Assembly: GCA_937139605.1 (NCBI GenBank)
Contig: CAKZQG010000004.1
Span: forward strand, 1 to 64,000
Reading direction: 5' to 3'
Origin: an uncultured bacterium
GTDB lineage: Bacteria > DRYD01
DNA length: 64,000 nt
Positions 17,336-25,655 of the stretch are shown here, in pieces; the stretch's first letter is position 1, and each line of letters opens with the position of its first letter. The notes beneath the pieces are model-generated. The model saw only the letters and a program-made list of their open reading frames with translations. It was not told where the DNA came from and did not search any database. The position numbers were made by a program, and so were the translations under genes.

Positions 17336-19573
17336 TTATAAAGATAATTGAGAAAAATCGGCAAATTTTATAGTTAATAAGAATGCATAATAAAGAGAAA
17401 GTATTCTATTTAATCTTTTTTCTTTATTTTCAACCATTATCATTACATTATTAAAATAATTATCAACAATTTTAGCTAATCCTTTAATAAATTCAAAAGC
17501 TTCAGTATAATTAGACTTAATTATACTCTTTATATAAGATTCTTTATTATTTTCAATATAATCAATCAATTCAAATTCAAAATTATTATCAAATAACTCT
17601 TTATTTACTTTAATAAAATCCACTTCTTCTGGGTAATCTATTATATCTATATTACTATATTTTCGATAAATATATTTAAAAATAGAATCTTCTTTTATTT
17701 CAATATTCTTAAAATAATCTAAAAAGATAATATTTTTTAGCCTTTTAGAAAGAAAAGCAACAGTTTTTATCATTTCAAAATCTTTATCAGAAATCCCAGT
17801 AATAAATTCTAAAATTTCAATTCCTTGTTTATAATTATGAAACAATATATGTAAAACACTTCTAATATAATCATATTTAAAATTTTCTAGCTTCAAATTT
17901 TCTTCTACTCTACTAAAGAAAAACTCTTTTAAATCTTTTAAAATTGTGCTAAAAGGTACAATTACTTCAATTTTATCTGAATAATTCTTATCTCTTAATA
18001 AAGAATAAGAATATTTAAAAATATTTTCAAGATTTAAAGGTAATCTAAAGTGATGTAATAATAAAATAAGTTGAGCAAAAGTTCTTTTAAGAGCAAAAGG
18101 ATCTTTTGAAGCTGAGATCTTAAACCCAATAGAATAAAATGCTATAAGAGTATCAATTCTATCAGAAATTCCAACAATAATTCCTGGATAATCCGAAGGG
18201 AATTTAGGATTTTCTAAAGAATCAGGCAAATAATGCTCATATATAGCATTAGCTACTGATTCTTCTTCCCCTTGCTTTAAAGCAATATATTTACCAATAA
18301 CCCCTTGTAAATTAGGGAATTCAAAAACAATTTTAGTATCCCTATCAGCTTTACATAAATGCGCAGCCTTTATTATATTATCCTTAATTTTATTATCACT
18401 TATTAACAAATCAGAAATATATATTGCAATATTTTTTATTCTTATAGTTTTATCATACAAAGATCCCAATTTTTCATAAAAAGCTATATTTTTTAACTTA
18501 GGTACTCTTGAAGCTAATGGAATTTTTTCATCTTCTTCTAATAGATGTAAAGAATCCCTAAACCTTGCTTCTACAACTTTTTTATAATTATAACTTAATA
18601 TTTCCTTATCTTCTATAAACCCTTCTTTAAAAACTAAAAAGGAATTAATTATATTTTCGTCCTTTTTAAGTGGAATAAATTTTTGTTGATTAACTATAAC
18701 ATTAAGAATAATTTCATTAGGTAATTCCAGATAATCTTCATCAAAACTGCTATCTACCAAAACAGGATACTCATACATATAAACCAATAAATCTATAAAA
18801 TCTTCATCAAAAATAGCATTAACTTCATTTTTTAATTCGTATTTATTTATACTATCAAGGATAATATTCTTTCTTTCATGTGGAAAAACAATAACCCCCG
18901 CTTCTCTTAAAATTTCATTATATTTACTAACATCCCTAATCCTTAAAGGCTTATTATTAAATATCCTATGCCCATAAGTATTATAAGTAGTTTTTAAATT
19001 TAAGATATTAAACTCAATTAATTCATTATCTAATATAACTACAACCCATCTAATAGGTCTTATAAATCTAACTTTTTTATCATACCAATACATTGATTTT
19101 TCAAACCTAAAAGAATTAATAAATTTATTAACTAATTCACTTAAAATTTCTTTAATATGTTTAGATTCTTGTTCTAATTTATAAAAAACATATTCTTTAT
19201 CAGCTATTTTTTTTATTTCTATTCCTTCTATTTCTTTTAAAATAATATCTTTATTATTATAGTTTAAAGTATTAAAATCAATGCCTACACTTTTCAAGAA
19301 TCCAATTAATTCATTAGTAATATTTCCGTTAACATCGAAAGCTCTACTAAGAGGAGGTCCTTTTTTTTCTATGAAAAACTTCTCCTGATACTCACTAACA
19401 TTACCCAATATAAATCCTATTCTCCTGTTTGTTAATATATAATCTATATCTTTATAAACTAAACGATATTCTTTTAATAAGCTTGGTAGAAAATTCAGCA
19501 TCTGATTATATATATCCTTACATTGACTAGCAGGTAAATCTTCTACTCCTATTTCTACTAATAAATTTCTCAT
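17336..19573 (-). CDS. glyS: Glycine-tRNA ligase beta subunit
   Basis: 745 residues, slightly long for the family. It begins MRNLLVEIGVEDLPASQCKD, the usual LLVEIGTEELP start. FEFPNLQGVIGKYIALKQGE and SDYPGIIVGISDRIDTL are strong GlyS motifs, and KDPFALKRTFAQLILL follows. It forms an alpha2beta2 enzyme with GlyQ that charges tRNA-Gly. glyQ, normally just upstream, is not here; metK is there instead, 98 bp away. Confidence 0.95.
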   Translation of the reverse strand: MRNLLVEIGVEDLPASQCKDIYNQMLNFLPSLLKEYRLVYKDIDYILTNRRIGFILGNVSEYQEKFFIEKKGPPLSRAFDVNGNITNELIGFLKSVGIDFNTLNYNNKDIILKEIEGIEIKKIADKEYVFYKLEQESKHIKEILSELVNKFINSFRFEKSMYWYDKKVRFIRPIRWVVVILDNELIEFNILNLKTTYNTYGHRIFNNKPLRIRDVSKYNEILREAGVIVFPHERKNIILDSINKYELKNEVNAIFDEDFIDLLVYMYEYPVLVDSSFDEDYLELPNEIILNVIVNQQKFIPLKKDENIINSFLVFKEGFIEDKEILSYNYKKVVEARFRDSLHLLEEDEKIPLASRVPKLKNIAFYEKLGSLYDKTIRIKNIAIYISDLLISDNKIKDNIIKAAHLCKADRDTKIVFEFPNLQGVIGKYIALKQGEEESVANAIYEHYLPDSLENPKFPSDYPGIIVGISDRIDTLIAFYSIGFKISASKDPFALKRTFAQLILLLHHFRLPLNLENIFKYSYSLLRDKNYSDKIEVIVPFSTILKDLKEFFFSRVEENLKLENFKYDYIRSVLHILFHNYKQGIEILEFITGISDKDFEMIKTVAFLSKRLKNIIFLDYFKNIEIKEDSIFKYIYRKYSNIDIIDYPEEVDFIKVNKELFDNNFEFELIDYIENNKESYIKSIIKSNYTEAFEFIKGLAKIVDNYFNNVMIMVENKEKRLNRILSLYYAFLLTIKFADFSQLSL

Positions 19574-19671
19574 AATAAAATCTAATGGATTCCTTTACTT
19601 ATTAACTATTATTGATTTTCTACTTTTTTAATAATAATTTTTTTTATAAGATAGAGATTTTTTGTACTTTT

Positions 19672-20919
19672 TTAAACACTATTTTTTATACTAAAAAAAT
19701 CTTTTAATTTTTCACTTAAATCGATTTTCTCCCAATTAAGATTTAAATCTTTTCTACCAAAATGCCCATAAGCAGATAATGGAGTATATTCAACGTTAAA
19801 TAAATCAAAATTCTTTATAATACCTCCAGGGGTTAAATCACATAACTCTTTAATAGCTTGTACTATTTTAGATTCCTCTAAAGTAGAAGTATTAAAAGTA
19901 TTAATATAAATAGATACGGGATTTTCTTCACCAATAACATAAGCTAATTGGACTTCTACTTTTTTAGCTAAATTAGATTTAACAATATTTTTAGCAATAT
20001 AGCGCGCCATATAAGCTCCACTTCTATCAACTTTAGTAGGATCTTTACCAGAAAAAGAGCCTCCACCATGTGCATAACCACCATAAGTATCTACAATAAC
20101 CTTTCTACCAGTTAATCCACTATCAGCTCTAGGACCACCTATAACAAATCTTCCAGTAGGATTTATATGAATTCTCGTTTTATCTTTATCAAAAAAGTTT
20201 TTATTTAATTGATTTTCTTGAATAAATTCATCTAAAACAGGTTCTATAACAACAGAAATTATATCATCAACTAAAACCTTATAAGGAATCCCATCTTTAT
20301 GTTGAGAAGATAAAACAATATCAGTAAGAAAAGTTGGTTTATTATCTTGATAGTATATACTTACTTGAGTTTTTCCATCGGGTCCCAAGTAATCTAATAT
20401 TTTTTGTTTTCTTACCTGAGATAACCTATAAGCCAATCTATGGGCTAATAAAATAGGAGCAGGCATTAGTTCTTTAGTTTCATTACAAGCAAAACCAAAC
20501 ATCATTCCCTGATCTCCAGCTCCAAAGCGAGTATCATCAGATATATCCTCTTTATCTCTAATTTCTTTAGGATTTTCAACACCTATTGATATATCAGGAG
20601 ATTGCGGATCTATTGAAGTAATGACTGCTATATAATCTGGATCATATCCCCAAGTAATATCATATCCTATATCCTTAATAGTATTTCTAACAACTAATGG
20701 AATATTAACAAAAGATTTGGAAGTAATCTGACCTACTAAAAGGCAGCCACCAGTGAATACTATAGTTTCAACAGCTACTCTTGAAAATTCCTTATATTTT
20801 CTATTATTTTTTCTATCTTCTTGTAAGTAAGCATCTAAAATTGCATCAGATATTCTATCAGCTACCTTATCAGGATGTCCTTCAGTAACTGATTCTGAAG
20901 TAAAAACATATTCTTTCAT
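19672..20919 (-). CDS. metK: S-adenosylmethionine synthase
   Basis: 415 residues, slightly longer than the usual 380-400. Signatures: FTSESVTEGHPDKVADRISD at the N-terminus (ATP/Mg site), GAGDQGMMFGFACNET (methionine loop), and GGYAHGGGSFSGKDPTKVDR (P-loop-like glycine-rich motif). It makes SAM from ATP and methionine, which supplies prmA and pcm also encoded in this window. AAGGAGAAGT is present upstream of ATG 20919. Confidence 0.97.
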   Translation of the reverse strand: MKEYVFTSESVTEGHPDKVADRISDAILDAYLQEDRKNNRKYKEFSRVAVETIVFTGGCLLVGQITSKSFVNIPLVVRNTIKDIGYDITWGYDPDYIAVITSIDPQSPDISIGVENPKEIRDKEDISDDTRFGAGDQGMMFGFACNETKELMPAPILLAHRLAYRLSQVRKQKILDYLGPDGKTQVSIYYQDNKPTFLTDIVLSSQHKDGIPYKVLVDDIISVVIEPVLDEFIQENQLNKNFFDKDKTRIHINPTGRFVIGGPRADSGLTGRKVIVDTYGGYAHGGGSFSGKDPTKVDRSGAYMARYIAKNIVKSNLAKKVEVQLAYVIGEENPVSIYINTFNTSTLEESKIVQAIKELCDLTPGGIIKNFDLFNVEYTPLSAYGHFGRKDLNLNWEKIDLSEKLKDFFSIKNSV

Positions 20920-21007
20920 TTCTCACTTCTCCTTCCAATTAGTTTATTTAATAATATTATTTATTATATACTTCAACAAAAATAAGAAAAATCCCTTTAA
21001 ATAATAT

Positions 21008-21433
21008 CTAGCTACCATTTTTAGGATTTTTATTATCTGATTTTAAGTTTTTAGTATCAGAAGATTTAACCATTTTTTTTACAAAATCAACTATAACAAA
21101 AATAGAATTAGAAGCTATTTTTTGGGTATTATCGATTAATAATCTTATATTTTTAGTAACAAAATTAATATCTTCTGTGATATTACCAACATTATTAGTT
21201 ATTCTCTTAGCGTTAGAAGTGACTTCAGTTATATTATATAATATAGGCTTTGAATTTTCCATAATTTCTTGTAGTTTTTTTAAAGTATTATTAGTTTCAT
21301 CAACAACTGTTATTAACTTATCTAACTTTGAATTCAAATTATTTATAAAATTAACAATAACAAAGATCAAAAATATTAAAGGTATAATAATAATAAGTGA
21401 AATTATTAAAATAATTGTAGTATTAATATCCAT
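21008..21433 (-). CDS. Membrane-anchored coiled-coil protein (DUF948-like)
   Basis: 141 residues. A single N-terminal transmembrane helix (about residues 6-29, Ile/Leu-rich) is followed by a coiled coil with repeated T/N residues (LDKLITVVDETNNTLKKLQE, then TSNAKRITNNVGNITEDINF). This is the layout of DUF948-type proteins. The tail is Lys/Asn/Ser-rich. The function is unknown. Confidence 0.7.
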   Translation of the reverse strand: MDINTTIILIISLIIIIPLIFLIFVIVNFINNLNSKLDKLITVVDETNNTLKKLQEIMENSKPILYNITEVTSNAKRITNNVGNITEDINFVTKNIRLLIDNTQKIASNSIFVIVDFVKKMVKSSDTKNLKSDNKNPKNGS

Positions 21434-21514
21434 TTAAAATTACACTCCTTTTTATAATTAATTAAAATTTTATTGATTTTTTTAAATTTATTTTGAATTA
21501 TTAAGATTTTTAAA

Positions 21515-22075
21515 TTACCATTCATCTTCTTCATCGTATTTTTTATATATTTTTGAATATTCTTCAAAATTTTCAAATTCTGTTATAGGTAATCCGCAAC
21601 TTGGGCATTCTTCTAGTCTTTTTAATCTCTCAATTTCAATAATTTCTCCACAATTAGGGCATAATACTAAATCATCCTCACTAACTAAATATTCTTCATT
21701 TTCAGAAAACATATCATCAGTTGAATCTTCTTCTTCTAAATCCAATTCATATATATCTTCCATTTCTAAATCATCTAAACTAAACTCTTCTTCTTGGAAT
21801 TCATCCTCATCAGTTTTTTTAGATGTATTTTTTTTAGAGTTTATATTTTTTGTATTTTCAATAGTTTCTTGCTCAATTTCCCCTTTTTTTCTATTTTTTT
21901 TAGAATTATTAAAATTATTGTTTTTTATATCTGAGAACTCTTGAGTTTGTAAAATATCGTTATTTTCTAATTCTTCTGGATTTTCAGATATTTTTTTGTC
22001 AGTATTTTGTTTAATAGATTTCTTTTTAAGTTTTCCATTATTATTATCGTGAGTTAATTTACTTTTTTTAGGCAT
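21515..22075 (-). CDS. Acidic protein with C-terminal zinc ribbon
   Basis: 186 residues. The N-terminal half is basic and low-complexity (Lys/Asn/Ser), the middle is very acidic (EEEFSLDDLEMEDIYELD), and the C-terminus has a two-knuckle zinc ribbon CPNCG-x16-CPSCG (about residues 138-161). It lacks enzymatic motifs and could bind nucleic acid or a polymerase-type partner. An AAGGGGGAGA ribosome binding site precedes the ATG. It lies 31 bp downstream of rpe. Confidence 0.7.
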   Translation of the reverse strand: MPKKSKLTHDNNNGKLKKKSIKQNTDKKISENPEELENNDILQTQEFSDIKNNNFNNSKKNRKKGEIEQETIENTKNINSKKNTSKKTDEDEFQEEEFSLDDLEMEDIYELDLEEEDSTDDMFSENEEYLVSEDDLVLCPNCGEIIEIERLKRLEECPSCGLPITEFENFEEYSKIYKKYDEEDEW

Positions 22076-22106
22076 TTAAAATCTCCCCCTTACCTACTAA
22101 AATTAA

Positions 22107-22784
22107 TTAATATTTTATTTTATTAATTATTCTTTTTATTTTTTCAACATTTTGAATAATATTTCCTTTATATAAAAAAGAAGAAATAACTATATAATTA
22201 GCCCCAGCTTTTATTATTTTTTCTATATTTTCATCATTAACTCCTCCATCTACACTTATAAATACATCCCCCCAATCTTTTATTATTTCTTTTACTAATG
22301 ATATTTTAAATAGCATATTTTCAATAAATTTTTGTCCAAAGAACCCCGGATCTACTGTCATAACTAAAACGTTATCAATATACCCCTTTAAATATTTTAG
22401 AAATCCAACATCAGTTACAGGATTCACAGCTACCCCTACTTTAACATCCAAATTCTTACTATATATAATATTCTTTATATTTTCTATAAACCTAAAAGGA
22501 AACTTAATAACCTCTATGTGAAAATTTATCATATTTATATATTCAATAATTTCTTCTATATAAATTTCAGGATTATTAACCATTAAATGAACATCTAATG
22601 GTAATTTAGTTATATTCTTTATTTTTTTAACAATAGATGTTCCAAAAGTTATATTAGGTACAAAATTCCCATCCATAACATCTAAATGTAAATAATCAAT
22701 ATCTGATTTCTCGGTTTCCTTTATCAATTTTTCAAGATTATAAAAATCCCCCGCTATTATTGAAGCACTTAATTTAATACCCAT
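22107..22784 (-). CDS. rpe: Ribulose-phosphate 3-epimerase
   Basis: 225 residues, a TIM barrel of normal length. Motifs: LSASIIAGDFYNLEKLI (start), YLHLDVMDGNFVPNITFG (metal His and catalytic Asp), VHLMVNNP, VLVMTVDPGFFGQKFI, and VDGGVNDENI (second Asp). It interconverts Ru5P and Xu5P in the pentose phosphate pathway, the same pathway as the transaldolase at 55398. Confidence 0.96.
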   Translation of the reverse strand: MGIKLSASIIAGDFYNLEKLIKETEKSDIDYLHLDVMDGNFVPNITFGTSIVKKIKNITKLPLDVHLMVNNPEIYIEEIIEYINMINFHIEVIKFPFRFIENIKNIIYSKNLDVKVGVAVNPVTDVGFLKYLKGYIDNVLVMTVDPGFFGQKFIENMLFKISLVKEIIKDWGDVFISVDGGVNDENIEKIIKAGANYIVISSFLYKGNIIQNVEKIKRIINKIKY

Positions 22785-23006
22785 AATTCTTTAAAATTCT
22801 ATTTTAATTAAAATTTGTTTAACCAGCTTTTAACTCTTGGTTTTAATATTTTTATTTAAAAATATTAAAAATCCTTCTAAAAATTTCTTATAAATAAAAT
22901 TTTATTCATAAATTAACAATCTATTAACATTATTTTTACATTTTATTAATATTTTTCAATTAAATTAAAATAAAAAAGAAGATATTATTTAAAGTGAGGT
23001 AAAAAT
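22785..23006. promoter_or_regulatory. Divergent intergenic region between rpe and the M15 peptidase gene
   Basis: 222 bp of very A/T-rich DNA separating divergent starts, so it must hold promoters for both directions. AGTGAGGT serves as the ribosome binding site for the plus-strand gene. I see no confident -35/-10 pair because the base composition makes TATAAT-like strings common. Confidence 0.35.
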
Positions 23007-23555
23007 ATGAGAGAAATTTCCAATAAAATAGAAAATAAAATAAATATTATTAATCAAAAATTTGAAAATATAAATAACAAAATGTCAGAAATAGATACCA
23101 AATTTGAATCAATATTCAATAAAGTAGTAAATCAAAATCAAAATAATACGAAAACCCAAAATGATATAGAGAGCTTATTAAGAATGCTAAACACAAATAA
23201 TAATTCAGTTTTTAGTAGTTCTCTAAATAATTTTAGGAATGATAGTATAATAGAATTTAGAGGTTTTAAAATGAGAGCAGATGTTGCAGCAAAGTTTATA
23301 AAATTAGAGGAAATGATAAAACAAGAGTTCCCAGGTAGGCAAATAATAATAACATCTGGGATGGATGGGCAGCATATGCCAGGTAGTAAACACTATGAAG
23401 GAAAAGCTATAGATTTTGTTGTAGAACCATTAACTATTGAAGAATCAAAAAAAATAGAAGAATTAGCTAAAAAAGCAGGTTTTGATGTATATAATGAATA
23501 TATATACGATAGTCCATATAAAACAGGCCCACATATGCACATCCAAATCCCATAA
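23007..23555 (+). CDS. Coiled-coil protein with peptidase M15-like domain
   Basis: 182 residues on the plus strand. An N-terminal coiled coil (about 1-55, Lys/Asn/Ile/Glu heptads) is followed by an Asn-rich linker and a D,D-carboxypeptidase-like domain (about 80-182). Zinc ligands are visible: HYEGKAIDF (H-x6-D type) and GPHMHIQ near the C-terminus, with ITSGMDGQH before them. M15-type enzymes cleave peptidoglycan cross-bridges. There is no signal peptide, so the protein would need a holin, a secretion system or lysis to reach the wall; phage-endolysin-like or flagellum-associated roles are possible. Confidence 0.75.
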   Translation: MREISNKIENKINIINQKFENINNKMSEIDTKFESIFNKVVNQNQNNTKTQNDIESLLRMLNTNNNSVFSSSLNNFRNDSIIEFRGFKMRADVAAKFIKLEEMIKQEFPGRQIIITSGMDGQHMPGSKHYEGKAIDFVVEPLTIEESKKIEELAKKAGFDVYNEYIYDSPYKTGPHMHIQIP

Positions 23556-23870
23556 TATATATAAAAAACAAAACACTCGGATAATTTCTAATATTAACAC
23601 CATTATCTGTGTTGTATATCTTTTAATTACTTCTTCTACTTTAGCTGTTATAATTGAAAATAATAGTTTTAAATGGCGTTATTACTTCTTCTACCAAAAT
23701 AATTTATATTAACACAGGCAAAATTTATAATTCTAATTTCTAAAAAATCAATTTTATTTATTTTATATTTATTTTATAATCTCATATTGAAAATTAACTA
23801 AATTTTTATTGTTTTTATCAAACTCTATTCCTAATAAATATATTTTTTCATAACTTAAATATTTTTTATA

Positions 23871-23906
23871 TTTACATACAACTTCGGAAATACTTTCCTC
23901 GTTGTA
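23871..23906 (-). repeat. Palindromic element E1 (in AAA/PDDEXK copy 2)
   Basis: Read on the minus strand: outer stem TACAAC/GTTGTA, inner stem GGAAA-GTA-TTTCC flanked by GA and GAA. The outer stem differs from the consensus TATAAC/GTTATA at one pair, compensated on both sides. It adds about 12 in-frame residues (NEESISEVVCKY) relative to the intact paralogue. Confidence 0.8.
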
Positions 23907-23978
23907 GTATTCTTTTTCTTTAATTTGTTTTAAAGCTTTCCCTTTTTCTCTTTCATTCTCTAACACCTTAAACTCCAT

Positions 23979-24003
23979 TATAACGAAAGTTATATGAAAT
24001 ATA
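23979..24003 (+). repeat. Palindromic element E2 (minimal form, copy 2)
   Basis: TATAAC-GAAA-GTTATA with the tail TGAAATATA and no inner stem. It adds about 7 in-frame residues within the PD-(D/E)XK core, between the VVY and EFK parts of the motif. Confidence 0.8.
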
Positions 24004-24609
24004 TACACTACTTTTTTATCCACTACCATTGTTAAATCTATCCTCCCTTTTGATGTATTATCCTCTATTATTACATTCAATCCCGTTGTATATATCATAC
24101 TAAATACCGCTATTACATAACTATATTCTTCTTTTAAATACATATAACTTATTGCACTTATTAATATCTCTATTTGCTCTTTTAACTCCTCTATCTTTTC
24201 TGTTTTTAATATCTCTATTATTTTCTCTGCTATTACATTTACCTTTGATTTCTGTTTTACTAAATTATACAATATATCTCTATTAAATGATACTCTTACT
24301 TCTTTATTCGGAAATCCTAACTCAAACAATATCCCATTTTCACTTACCTTATAATCCTTTATCGTTAAGTACCCACTTTGAAACATTATTGCTTCTATCT
24401 CTATTTCTTCTACATCAAATTTATTTAATAAACTCTCATCTGCTTTTATCCCTTCTAATTCCACTATATTATACTCCTTTTGTTTTATTAACTTTATTAA
24501 AAAACTTGGTGTTCCCGTTTCATACCAGTAATTCCTTATCTCTTTTTTATCTAAATATAACAACACATCAAACGGATTATACACTTTATTAGATAAAAAA
24601 TATATCCGT

Positions 24610-24682
24610 TATAACGAAACGCAGTATGCGTGAGTTATATGAAATATAACGAACACAGTATGTGTGAGTTATATGAAATATA
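24610..24682 (+). repeat. Tandem pair of palindromic elements E3a/E3b (copy 2)
   Basis: Two units share a TATA boundary. E3a: TATAAC, inner stem ACGCA-GTA-TGCGT, GTTATA, TGAAATA. E3b is the same with inner stem ACACA-GTA-TGTGT, a G-C to A-T compensatory change. Insertion is into the TATA of the codons for EWYNGY. Total insert is 69 nt with an in-frame TAA on the coding strand. Confidence 0.85.
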
Positions 24683-25353
24683 CCATTCTTTTATTTCTTC
24701 TAAATTTACATCTTTTAAATACTCTTTAAAATAATATTCTAATTCTTCTTGTGTATATCCACATATATCTCCATACCTCCTATCTAATGATATATCCTTT
24801 AGCTGATTTAATCCGCTAAACAGTGATACTTTTGCAAATTTTGAAACCCCCGTTACCAGCACAAATCTTATATATTTATCTAAAGCTTTTAATACTGAAT
24901 AAAATCCTTTTAATATCTCTCTTACCTCATATACTCCTTTCTTATCTATTAAATCCAATATCGGTTTATCGTACTCATCTATTAATATTACTACCTGCTT
25001 TCCTATTTTCTTAGCTATATGTTCTATCAAGAATCTCCAATTTATATATACACTTAAATTCCTTTTTATTTTATAGTCATATATCTCTGAATACTTTAAT
25101 ATTACTGAATATATTTGCTCTTTTAGTAAATTCTTATTTAATATTTGAATTTCTCCAAAATCTACTCTTACTACTGGATACCTTTCACTCCAATCCCATT
25201 TATCCTCTATGTATAATCCTTTAAATAATTCCTTTTTCCCTTCATATAAATATTCTATTGTTGATAATAATAACGACTTCCCGAATCGTCTTGGCCTACT
25301 TAAAAATATATATTTACAACTACTTAATAATTCATATATATACTTTGTTTTAT

Positions 25354-25390
25354 CTATAACGAAGGCGTAAGCCTAATGTTATATGAAATA
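25354..25390 (+). repeat. Palindromic element E4 (copy 2)
   Basis: TATAAC, inner stem AGGC-GTAA-GCCT, GTTATA, TGAAATA. It adds 34 nt after the codons for NNYIYV, shifting the frame and creating a stop about 20 residues into the gene. Confidence 0.82.
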
Positions 25391-25579
25391 CATATATGTA
25401 ATTGTTTGTTATTAATTTCTTAAAATCACTAATACCAATTGGTAATCTCTTCATAAAAACCCCCTTTTAAATAAGCATTTTCTAAATTAATATTTAAATT
25501 AATTTAAAATATAATCCTGTTTTTTCTTAGGAATTTTCAGGAATTAGAAGAAAATCTATAAAAAATATAAAAAAAATAT

Positions 25580-25598
25580 AGGGGCATTAATGGCCCCT
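25580..25598 (-). terminator. Intrinsic terminator of the pilin-like gene
   Basis: On the minus strand AGGGGC / GCCCCT forms a 6-bp G-C stem with a 7-base loop, followed by a long T-rich tract (ATATTTTTTTTATATTTTTT). It lies about 60 bp past the stop of the 25656-28955 gene. It stands out as one of the few G-C stems in the window. Confidence 0.8.
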
Positions 25599-25655
25599 TA
25601 TTTCTTGTTTTATTTCCTTTTGTTTTTTATTATAAAATCTTTTTTATTATAAAAT

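Larger units (their letters stand above)
23769..25454 (-). pseudogene. AAA-ATPase / PD-(D/E)XK family gene, copy 2, split by palindromic elements
   Basis: Aligned by eye to the intact copy at 29071-30603, this locus spans the whole gene from ATG 25454 to stop 23769. Five palindromic elements interrupt it: 25354-25390 (out of frame, gives a stop), a tandem pair at 24610-24682 (69 nt, in frame but containing a TAA), and in-frame inserts at 23979-24003 and 23871-23906. The segments between them keep open frames, Walker A (GFGKS-type RRFGKS), Walker B (VVILIDEYDKP) and GRIDLTMVVDKK. I found no other stop, so the elements are the only evident lesions. As written it yields a 131-residue middle fragment and a 271-residue C-terminal fragment. 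Confidence 0.8.
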
